Origin: CAXBES01 sp965367015
Lineage (GTDB): Bacteria; Bacteroidota; Bacteroidia; Flavobacteriales; Flavobacteriaceae
Direction: 5' to 3'
Assembly: GCA_965367015.1 (NCBI GenBank)
Contig: CBDUGY010000071.1
Location: 1 to 15,249 of the forward strand
DNA: 15,249 nt
Positions 6,336 through 12,931 of this stretch are shown piece by piece. Position 1 is the stretch's first letter, and every line of letters begins with the position of its first letter. A program made the position numbers and the translations under genes. The notes under the pieces are model-generated. The model did not search any database and was not told where the DNA came from. It worked only from the letters and a program-made list of their open reading frames with translations.

Positions 6336-8408
6336 ATGCAAGGAATTCTCACATCCATACTCTTTTTTATTTGTGCTTTGTGTGCTGCGCAGCAAACCGC
6401 TGTGGTCGATTTTCTAAAGATCAGTGCCACAATACAAGTGGATGCTGAAACCGAAAGTGTACAAGGAACTTTCAGAACCGAATTCAAGGTGCTAAAACCA
6501 ACCGATTCTATCTTTTTAGATGCTGTCGGGATGAAAGTTTCCAGCTATGATGACGTCCAGGGACTTAAAGAGATAGGAGTATTTGCCACAGATGATAAGA
6601 TATTGTTGAAGAATAAATTCAGAGCAGATAAAATCTACAATGTCTCTTTTCAATACGAGGTGAGTCCGAAGCAAACAATGTATTTCGCGGGAGATCAGAT
6701 CTGGACGCAAGGGCAGGGAAAATACACATCACATTGGCTGCCCAGTTTAGACGATATGAACGATAAGATAGAATTTGATCTTATCATTGCAGCGCCTTCC
6801 AATAAAACCGTTGTCTCTAATGGAAGTCTTATTTCCTCTAAAGCTGAAAACGGTAAAACCTATTGGAAATACGATATGGCGAAGCCTATGAGCAGTTATC
6901 TCGTTGCTTTGGTAATTGGTGATTTTCAGCATAAAAAAATCAATTCTGCACTGGGAACACCTATCGAATTGTATATTCAACCCAATGATTCTGTATATTT
7001 CGAACCTACTTATCGCTATACACGCGAAATTTTCGACTTTCTTGAAAAGGAGATTGGTGTTGCCTATCCATGGCAGAATTATAAACAGATTCCCGTACGG
7101 GATTTTCTCTACGCCGGGATGGAAAATACAACCGCTACAATATTTTCGGAAGCTTTTATTGTAGATTCTACAGGGTTTAATGATAGAAATTACGTAAACG
7201 TAAATGCCCATGAACTCGCGCATCAATGGTTTGGAAATCTGGTTACAGAAACCGAAGGAACTCACCACTGGCTGCAGGAAGGCTTTGCAACATATTACGC
7301 AATGCTCGCAGAAAAGGAAATTTTTGGCGACGATTATTATTACTGGCGATTATTTCAAACTGCCGAACAACTCAAGGCTTTAAGTGATGAGGGACAGGGC
7401 GAGGCGTTGTTAAATGCAAAAGCGAGTTCACTTACTTTCTACGAGAAAGGTGCCTGGGCGTTGCATATTTTAAAAGAACAAATAGGAGAGCCTGCTTTTA
7501 AACTGGCAATTGAGAATTACTTAAAGAAGCACGCTTTTAAAAATGTGAGTACCAATGATTTTTTAGCTGAAGTGAGAGCCGTTTCAGGGCGAGATCTCAG
7601 CAAATGGGAGGCAGATTGGCTGAAACAAAGTGCTTTTAAAGCCGAAGAAGCCTATAATTCGCTTTTACGATCTCCTTTTATGAAACAATATTTTGAAGTT
7701 GCCGCCTTGCGCCCGGTAGCACTTCGTGATAAAAAGATACAATTGCAAACCGCACTTACTTTTCCAAACGATTTTATCGGTCAGGAGGCAGTGTATCAAT
7801 TAGTTGATGAGCCTGTTTCTGAAGTTATTCCGTTGTATACAAAAGCCTTTGAAAGTAATAATCTCTATGTGCGGCAGGCAATTGCATTATCGCTGGAAAG
7901 TATTCCGAAGGAATTGCAAAGCCATTACGAAACGCTGCTTGAAGACGAATCATACGTCACTCAGGAAAGTGCATTATACCATCTTTGGGTCAATTTCCCT
8001 GAAAAACAGCAGGAATACTTACATAAAATGCGGAATATTGAAGGGTTTCAGGACAAGAATGTGCGGCAATTGTGGTTAGTATTGGCATTAGTAACCGATG
8101 ATTTTGAACCGGAGAATAGAGAGAAATTCAGTTCAGAATTGAAGGGCTATACTTCGGCGAATTATAGTTTTGAAATAAGAGAAAGAGCTTTGGGTTATGT
8201 GAATGATCTGAAGTTGTGGGATAGTAAAACCTTACAAAATCTTGTAAATGCTTCAGTACACCATTCGTGGCGCTTCAGGAATTACGCAAGAAACTTACTA
8301 GAATCAGTTTTGAGAAATCAGTCGTACAAAGATTTAATTGTTCAGGCGATGGATGGTTTTTCAGAAAGAGAAAAAAAATTAATAGCAACAAAAATTGCCG
8401 GAGAATGA
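6336..8408 (+). CDS. Exported M1 family zinc aminopeptidase
   Basis: 690 aa with a Sec signal peptide at residues 1-19 (FFICALCAAQQ). The M1 order is clear: an N-terminal beta-domain (about 20-220), the exopeptidase motif GMEN (261-264) that binds the substrate amino terminus, and the zinc site HELAH (292-296) with third ligand Glu315 in HWLQEGFATYY, at exact M1 spacing. Tyr374 or a nearby tyrosine in SLTFYEKGAW is the likely transition-state residue. Residues about 440-690 form a helical C-terminal domain, probably of HEAT-like repeats. It removes N-terminal amino acids from peptides in the periplasm, a natural next step after endopeptidases such as the nearby M16 pair (inference). The start is the only sensible one for the signal peptide. 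It overlaps the patatin-like gene by 4 nt (ATGA), indicating an operon. Confidence 0.96.
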   Translation: MQGILTSILFFICALCAAQQTAVVDFLKISATIQVDAETESVQGTFRTEFKVLKPTDSIFLDAVGMKVSSYDDVQGLKEIGVFATDDKILLKNKFRADKIYNVSFQYEVSPKQTMYFAGDQIWTQGQGKYTSHWLPSLDDMNDKIEFDLIIAAPSNKTVVSNGSLISSKAENGKTYWKYDMAKPMSSYLVALVIGDFQHKKINSALGTPIELYIQPNDSVYFEPTYRYTREIFDFLEKEIGVAYPWQNYKQIPVRDFLYAGMENTTATIFSEAFIVDSTGFNDRNYVNVNAHELAHQWFGNLVTETEGTHHWLQEGFATYYAMLAEKEIFGDDYYYWRLFQTAEQLKALSDEGQGEALLNAKASSLTFYEKGAWALHILKEQIGEPAFKLAIENYLKKHAFKNVSTNDFLAEVRAVSGRDLSKWEADWLKQSAFKAEEAYNSLLRSPFMKQYFEVAALRPVALRDKKIQLQTALTFPNDFIGQEAVYQLVDEPVSEVIPLYTKAFESNNLYVRQAIALSLESIPKELQSHYETLLEDESYVTQESALYHLWVNFPEKQQEYLHKMRNIEGFQDKNVRQLWLVLALVTDDFEPENREKFSSELKGYTSANYSFEIRERALGYVNDLKLWDSKTLQNLVNASVHHSWRFRNYARNLLESVLRNQSYKDLIVQAMDGFSEREKKLIATKIAGE

Positions 8409-9319
8409 GAGCATTAGTTATATCGGGTGGAGGCAGTAAAGGCGCATTTGCGGGAGGCGTAGCTCAGTTTTTAATTAAAGAGCTCTTTCACGATTACGAT
8501 CTTTTTGTAGGTACATCTACCGGAAGTTTATTGATTTCACATTTGGCACTCGATAAGATCGAAAAAATTAAAGAAGTGTACACTTCAGTGAATCAGCAGA
8601 GTATATTTAATATTCGTCCGTTTACCGTAAAGCAAACAAAGTATGGTGGAAAGGAGATCGCGATAGATCATATAAGTGTGCTGCGCAACTTTTTGAGGGG
8701 CAGCAAGACTTTCGGTGAAAGTCACAATCTCAAAAAACTCATCAAGGAGACGCTTACCGAGCTCGAGTTTAACGAAATAAAGGCTTCCAAGAAGGATGTA
8801 GTGGTTACGGTGTCGAATCTTTCATTGAATCAGGTAGAATACAAGTCGATTAAAGACTTCAATTACCAGGATTTTTGTGATTGGATCTGGATTTCCTGTA
8901 ACTATATCCCGTTTATGAGCTTGGTTAAAAAAGATGGATGTGAGTATGCCGATGGGGGATTTGGAAGTATGGTACCTATTGAAGAAGCTATTAACAGAGG
9001 AGCAACCACGGTAGATGTGATTATCTTAGAAACTGAAGTGACCTATTACAACCGACTCCCTTCCAAGAATGTTTTTTCACTGCTCACAAATATGCACGGT
9101 TATATGTTGGATAGGGTTGAAAAACAGAATATTCGAATTGGAAAATTTGTTGCCAGCAATCATGACGCCATCATAAATTTATATTATACACCTACGGTAT
9201 TAACGACAAACTCATTGGTTTTCGACAAAAAACTCATGTCAGATTGGTGGGAAAGCGGATTTAAGTACGCCAAGCAAAAGAATCTGGAATTAAATGAAAT
9301 TAAAGCTCTGGACGAGTAA
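8405..9319 (+). CDS. Patatin-like phospholipase
   Basis: 304 aa, cytoplasmic (no signal peptide). The start chosen is ATG 8405, which overlaps the aminopeptidase stop as ATGA. A longer in-frame reading from 8267 would only re-read the end of the aminopeptidase gene in another frame and would place 46 unrelated residues before the glycine loop. Motifs are the oxyanion loop GGGSKGAFAGG (8-18), the nucleophile elbow GTSTG (36-40) with Ser38, and the DGG dyad motif with Asp183 in YADGG. These define a Ser-Asp lipid acyl hydrolase. Substrates are probably phospholipids or other acyl esters; none can be named from sequence. The link to a periplasmic aminopeptidase is odd, since the two act in different compartments. 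The gene is followed by a hairpin plus T-tract. Confidence 0.93.
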   Translation: MRALVISGGGSKGAFAGGVAQFLIKELFHDYDLFVGTSTGSLLISHLALDKIEKIKEVYTSVNQQSIFNIRPFTVKQTKYGGKEIAIDHISVLRNFLRGSKTFGESHNLKKLIKETLTELEFNEIKASKKDVVVTVSNLSLNQVEYKSIKDFNYQDFCDWIWISCNYIPFMSLVKKDGCEYADGGFGSMVPIEEAINRGATTVDVIILETEVTYYNRLPSKNVFSLLTNMHGYMLDRVEKQNIRIGKFVASNHDAIINLYYTPTVLTTNSLVFDKKLMSDWWESGFKYAKQKNLELNEIKALDE

Positions 9320-9352
9320 GTACAATTTCATAGCTGTTTTTATTTTGAAGAT

Positions 9353-9377
9353 AAGAGGGTATTTACCCCTTTTTTTT
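9353..9377 (+). terminator. Likely intrinsic terminator of the aminopeptidase-patatin operon
   Basis: AAGAGGGT (9353-9360) and ACCCCTTT (9365-9372) pair around ATTT with one A:C mismatch and one G:T pair, and eight T residues lie at 9370-9377. The stem is short and imperfect but the T-tract is strong, and it lies 33 nt after the patatin stop. The T-tract overlaps the outer stem bases, so the effective hairpin is GGGT/ACCC. Confidence 0.5.
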
Positions 9378-9423
9378 GAAGGTATTTTCCTTTTCCACCT
9401 CCAATTTCACCCCTTTATTTCTA

Positions 9424-9459
9424 TTGGTTTTTTTTAGAGGTATATTTTCTATACTTTAG
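9424..9459 (+). promoter_or_regulatory. Possible promoter of the lipoprotein/7-TM/kinase/regulator cluster
   Basis: TTG (9424-9426) and TACTTTAG (9452-9459), one mismatch from TAnnTTTG, are separated by 25 nt, slightly longer than usual for Bacteroidota. It would leave a leader of about 80 nt. The gap 9320-9543 is otherwise AT-rich, with no other clear signal. The following start codon at 9544 has an A-rich leader and no Shine-Dalgarno. Confidence 0.25.
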
Positions 9460-9543
9460 TTTATGAGTTCTAAAACAACGTGTTAACGGAACTTAAAACT
9501 ACAATATTACTCCTTTTTTAAGCTAACAAAACAACTAACTATT

Positions 9544-10260
9544 ATGAAGAAAATTAAAGAAAACTTATTCCCGTTACTGTTCGTTTTTACGGTTTTGATG
9601 CCATTTGTATCTTGTGTTGATCCGGTGCATCAATCTCCTAATGAAAAAGTAGATCCCCCACAACAGATTATCTCTGTAGTTCAGGCCAAAGAGATGTACC
9701 AATCTTACGAAGATAGAAGAGTTGGTATCATTAAGGATTTTGAGGGTCCGAATCCCGATGGTTCAGAATTTGAGCCTACGCGCTATGGCTGGTATGATTA
9801 CGAAACCATAAAAACTTATCTCGCTTATATAGAACAAGAGGCAGAAGCTGCCGGGGTAGAGATCAGCGGACTCAAGTTCTATTTTTCTAACTACCCGGAT
9901 GCCGATACTTTTCAAGACGGTTCACCCATCGCCTATAAAAAACAGAACTCATTTCTTATTATGCCCACATTAAATGAAAACGGCAACCATCGTGCATTTT
10001 TAACTGCCAGCAATGGGCAAGGGGGGCGTACTCCGGTTTTAGTAAAAAATAGAATTAGAGAATTAGGCAAAGCTAAACAACAAGGCAAATTAGATTATCT
10101 CGATTCGAAGAAGAAATATTACAGCACCTTTCACCCGAGAATGTTAATGCTCAACCTAAGTTTTCAAGACGAGGCGAAAGCTGAAGGGGACAACAGTTTA
10201 ATTTTAAATGAAGCCAGTTTAGTACCACCACCTCCGCAGGATACGGATATGGACGATTAA
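9544..10260 (+). CDS. Lipoprotein of unknown function, first gene of a two-component cluster
   Basis: 238 aa. The signal is a lipoprotein type: MKKIKENLF, a hydrophobic stretch, then FVSC with Cys24 as the lipidated residue. The mature part is soluble and shows no enzyme motif I recognise. Notable blocks are MYQSYEDRRVGIIKDFE (about 52-68), RYGWYDYETIKTYLAYIEQE (80-99), a predicted helix, ISGLKFYFSNYPD (107-119), and a proline-rich acidic tail, LVPPPPQDTDMDD. I have an unverified memory of similar proteins in other Flavobacteriaceae. It lies 12 nt before the 7-TM gene and so is probably co-transcribed with the kinase and regulator. By inference it could be a ligand-binding partner or a target of the signalling pathway. 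It should sit on the periplasmic face of a membrane. I cannot assign a function. Confidence 0.85.
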   Translation: MKKIKENLFPLLFVFTVLMPFVSCVDPVHQSPNEKVDPPQQIISVVQAKEMYQSYEDRRVGIIKDFEGPNPDGSEFEPTRYGWYDYETIKTYLAYIEQEAEAAGVEISGLKFYFSNYPDADTFQDGSPIAYKKQNSFLIMPTLNENGNHRAFLTASNGQGGRTPVLVKNRIRELGKAKQQGKLDYLDSKKKYYSTFHPRMLMLNLSFQDEAKAEGDNSLILNEASLVPPPPQDTDMDD

Positions 10261-10272
10261 TGAATATAGTTA

Positions 10273-10929
10273 ATGGAAACAGAGGTCTTTACCATTTTAA
10301 CTAACGCTGTGATAACTCTCGAAGGAATCGCGGCGTTGGTTTCTTTTTTGTTCTATAAAAAAGTGAGTCAGACCCCTCTAAAATATTTCCCGTTTTTATT
10401 ATTATATGTCTTTATTAACGAGTTTTCTGCAGCGTATACATGGAAGTATTTTGGCACTAATGTAGCGCAATACAATGTTTACAATATTATTTTCTTTCTT
10501 TTCTTTTATTATGTTTTTTGGTGCTATGTGAGTAATGAAAGCTATAAGCGATGGATAAAGATTGGCACGGTCATTTTTATAGTAACATGTTTTATCAATA
10601 TATTTTTTCAGAGTTTTATTAGAGAACCACAGCTCTTGGCGTATGTTCTCGGCGCAGGATTACTGATCTTTTGTATTATTCTTTATTATATCGAAATACT
10701 CTCGACTTCTAAAATATTATTGATAAATCAGGATTTTCTGTTCTGGATTAGCGTAGGGTTGTTGCTGTTTTATGTTGGGTATATCCCTATAAAATTAACA
10801 AGGTATTTTTTTACGACACAGCAGGATCTATTTCCTACGCTGCGATTGGTACATTATATTTTAATTATTATCATGAATAGCTTATTCATATTTGGATTTT
10901 TATGGACAACAAAGAAATCTCGGGATTAG
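10273..10929 (+). CDS. Seven-helix integral membrane protein, likely sensor partner of the kinase
   Basis: 218 aa, almost wholly membrane. By hydrophobicity I place helices near 8-28, 38-56, 67-86, 96-113, 120-142, 154-172 and 190-211, with a short basic C-terminus (TTKKSRD) likely in the cytoplasm. That gives seven helices with the N-terminus outside. There are no transporter, enzyme or retinal-binding motifs that I recognise. Its last 28 nt overlap the start of the histidine kinase gene, which favours coupled translation and a shared complex. As the kinase has no sensor domain of its own, the best inference is that this protein is the membrane sensing module. It could instead be a transporter-like accessory factor. 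The gene is T-rich, as expected for membrane proteins, and I see no sign of frame damage. Confidence 0.85.
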   Translation: METEVFTILTNAVITLEGIAALVSFLFYKKVSQTPLKYFPFLLLYVFINEFSAAYTWKYFGTNVAQYNVYNIIFFLFFYYVFWCYVSNESYKRWIKIGTVIFIVTCFINIFFQSFIREPQLLAYVLGAGLLIFCIILYYIEILSTSKILLINQDFLFWISVGLLLFYVGYIPIKLTRYFFTTQQDLFPTLRLVHYILIIIMNSLFIFGFLWTTKKSRD

Positions 10930-11693
10930 TATCGGTAGTTATTTTATTGGTATTGGTTGCAATTATCATTGTTTTATTTTCTGTTTTTGTAAAGCGGAAG
11001 AACAAATTATTATTGCAACAGGCCAAAGCCAAAGAAGCTTTCGATAAGGAACTGGCCGAAACGCAAATAGAAATAAGAGAAGAAACACTGCGGAACATAA
11101 GTTGGGAGCTTCATGACAATATCGGGCAGTTGATGACCCTCGCGAAGATTCAGGCGCAAATGGCGCATAATAAACCGGAATTGATTGATGAGGTAGCGGA
11201 GATTATCGGAAATGGGATTCAGGAGCTTAGAACCCTCTCCAAGCTTATTAATCCGGAAGCCCTGAAGAGTTTGAGTCTGCACGAAGCAGTACAATTGGAG
11301 ATCGAACGTTTCAACAGATTAGATTTTATCGATTCAACACTTATCATTGAAGGCGAAATACAAAAATGGGATGCCGAAAAGGAGGTTATTATATTTAGAA
11401 TCTTACAGGAATTTTTTTCGAACACCATTAAACATTCTAAAGCTTCAAATTTAGATGTAAATCTGAATTATTTTGAGGATCACTTAGAGATAAGTGCCAA
11501 AGACAATGGCGTTGGTTTTTCAGACACCTCCGATTTTTTAGGTATTGGCATAAAAAACATGAAGAACAGAGCCAATTTGATTAAAGCAGATCTTCAGATT
11601 GTCTCTGAAATAGCCAACCCGGAAGATACTTCCGAAGAAAACCTAAGGAAAGGGACCGCGTTGTATTTAAAATATTATTTTCAAAATGAATAA
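10902..11693 (+). CDS. Sensor-less histidine kinase, HPK7/NarX-like (HisKA_3 plus HATPase)
   Basis: 263 aa. One transmembrane helix (about 7-30) comes after only six or so outer residues, so there is no extracytoplasmic sensing domain. A coiled-coil-like segment (about 35-62) leads to the HisKA_3 dimerisation motif with phospho-acceptor His71 in SWELHDNIGQ. The ATPase part has the N box QEFFSNTIKHS (169-179) with Asn174, the G1 box DNGVGF (201-206), and a G2-like GIGIKNMKNRA (214-224). It is a complete minimal transmitter of the family that pairs with NarL/LuxR regulators, and the next gene encodes one. Its start lies 28 nt inside the 7-TM gene in another frame. It resembles intramembrane-sensing kinases, which read the state of a membrane partner (inference). 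Confidence 0.94.
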   Translation: MDNKEISGLVSVVILLVLVAIIIVLFSVFVKRKNKLLLQQAKAKEAFDKELAETQIEIREETLRNISWELHDNIGQLMTLAKIQAQMAHNKPELIDEVAEIIGNGIQELRTLSKLINPEALKSLSLHEAVQLEIERFNRLDFIDSTLIIEGEIQKWDAEKEVIIFRILQEFFSNTIKHSKASNLDVNLNYFEDHLEISAKDNGVGFSDTSDFLGIGIKNMKNRANLIKADLQIVSEIANPEDTSEENLRKGTALYLKYYFQNE

Positions 11694-11716
11694 AGTTATA
11701 TATGTTATTATCAAGT

Positions 11717-11728
11717 AATTACGTAATT
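11717..11728. promoter_or_regulatory. 12-bp perfect palindrome before the response regulator gene
   Basis: AATTACGTAATT is an exact self-complement that ends 7 nt before the regulator start, inside the 42-nt gap after the kinase. It could be an operator for the dimeric LuxR-type regulator or chance in AT-rich DNA. Close to the start codon, it would act as a block on elongation or initiation rather than activation. Confidence 0.3.
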
Positions 11729-11735
11729 TAGAAAT

Positions 11736-12371
11736 ATGAAGTATTCAGTAGCAATAGTTGATGATCATGTGCTTTTATCACAGGCAATTTTAGGATTGGT
11801 AAACAGTTTCGATAATTTCGAAGCCCTTTATATTTGTAAGAACGGGCAGGAGCTTTTAGATAAATTTAAAGCTCCCGATAACATTCCCGATGTTGTACTT
11901 ATGGATATAAACATGCCAATTCTCAATGGTATTGAAACTACACAGATCCTAAAGGAGGAATATCCCCAAGTAAATGTACTGGCGCTTTCAATCGAGGAGA
12001 ATGAAAATACGATACTAAAAATGCTTAGAGCAGGAGCGAAGGGCTATCTTATGAAGGACACCAAAAAGGAAATTTTAGAGGAAGCCTTGATGCAGGTCGT
12101 TGAAAAGGGCTATTATCATACCAATACAATTGCGCAGTTATTGGTTGGATCACTCACTAAAAAGCCTTCCGAAGTGGAGCTAAAGGAACGTGAAATTGAA
12201 TTCATTGAGCACGCTTGCACAGAGATGACCTACAAAGAAATTGCTGAAGTTATGTTTTTAAGCACTAAAACCATAGAGGGATATCGGGACTCTATTTATG
12301 AAAAACTGAATATCAAAAACAGAATCGGATTGGTATTATATGCCATTCGGAATGATCTTTTTAAACCTTGA
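11736..12371 (+). CDS. NarL/FixJ family response regulator
   Basis: 211 aa. The receiver domain (about 1-120) has the acidic pair Asp9-Asp10, the phospho-acceptor Asp57 in LMDINMP, the switch Ser85 in ALS, and Lys107 in LMKD: all canonical. The C-terminal LuxR-type helix-turn-helix (about 150-211) shows LKEREIEFIEHAC, then TYKEIAEVMFLSTKTIEGYR, with the recognition helix in LSTKTIEGYRDSI. It is the natural partner of the kinase just upstream and should act as a DNA-binding dimer when phosphorylated. The gap from the kinase is 42 nt and carries a 12-bp palindrome. The gene converges with the minus-strand gene at 12380 with only 8 nt between stops, and no terminator is seen there. Targets are unknown; its own cluster is a reasonable guess. 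Confidence 0.96.
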   Translation: MKYSVAIVDDHVLLSQAILGLVNSFDNFEALYICKNGQELLDKFKAPDNIPDVVLMDINMPILNGIETTQILKEEYPQVNVLALSIEENENTILKMLRAGAKGYLMKDTKKEILEEALMQVVEKGYYHTNTIAQLLVGSLTKKPSEVELKEREIEFIEHACTEMTYKEIAEVMFLSTKTIEGYRDSIYEKLNIKNRIGLVLYAIRNDLFKP

Positions 12372-12379
12372 ATCTTGGC

Positions 12380-12910
12380 TTATCCAAATAGTTCACTCAC
12401 TTCCTTTCGCACGTAAACCAGCGCTTTCTGGGAAGGAGTAATCTCTTCCATAAAATTACGGAGTAACCATTCACGCATCTTATCGGCATTTCCACCTTTT
12501 TCTTCATGCATCGAAGCCTGTCTGATTACGTGGATAGTGGCATTCTTAGCGGCATTCACCAAATTCCAGCATTCCTGCGACAGATAAATCTGTTGGGTAA
12601 GATTGTGCTCATATTCCTGCTCAATATTTCTAATGAGCAGTTCTTCATATTTCAAAACTTCATCTGAAAAGGGCTTTACGCGGATTAAAAGTTTATTAGG
12701 GTCAATTCGCTCTAAAAATAAAGTGACGCGCTCGTAAGCTTGTAATCGCATTGGAAGCACTTTATTTTGCGCCTCTTTCTGTATAAGATATCTTCTTCTT
12801 CCTTCTTCGTTCGAGGTGTGTCCTTTAAAAAAATAGTAAGCCACAAGTCCCACAACTATTGCGGGGAGTAAGTATGCGGCGTAGTTGATAATTTGAGATA
12901 CATCTTCCAT
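12380..12910 (-). CDS. Conserved Bacteroidota protein with one N-terminal membrane helix
   Basis: 176 aa. A single helix at about 8-28 (AAYLLPAIVVGLVAYYFF) anchors a cytoplasmic, highly charged helical domain. Recognisable blocks are EGRRRYLIQKEAQNKVLPMR (36-55), LQAYERVTLFLERI (56-69), LLIRVKP (74-80), EHNLTQQIYLSQECWNLV (101-118) and AAKNATIHVIRQAS (120-133). I recall this pattern as a family widespread in Flavobacteriia and possibly listed as DUF7935; the identifier is from memory and unverified. No catalytic motif is seen. It lies 21 nt downstream of the glutamate-synthase-like gene on the same strand, so they are probably co-transcribed, and both have one N-terminal membrane helix. Function unknown. 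Confidence 0.85.
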   Translation of the reverse strand: MEDVSQIINYAAYLLPAIVVGLVAYYFFKGHTSNEEGRRRYLIQKEAQNKVLPMRLQAYERVTLFLERIDPNKLLIRVKPFSDEVLKYEELLIRNIEQEYEHNLTQQIYLSQECWNLVNAAKNATIHVIRQASMHEEKGGNADKMREWLLRNFMEEITPSQKALVYVRKEVSELFG

Positions 12911-12931
12911 AAGTATTCTTAACGTTTTAGA

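Noticed and set aside
6747..7268. 173-codon open frame antisense to the M1 aminopeptidase
   Set aside because: The plus-strand gene is unbroken and carries GMEN and HELAH here; the antisense frame has no recognisable features.
8267..8404. 46-residue N-terminal extension of the patatin-like protein
   Set aside because: It re-reads the end of the aminopeptidase gene in another frame; the ATG at 8405 starts right before the conserved glycine loop and gives a typical ATGA overlap.
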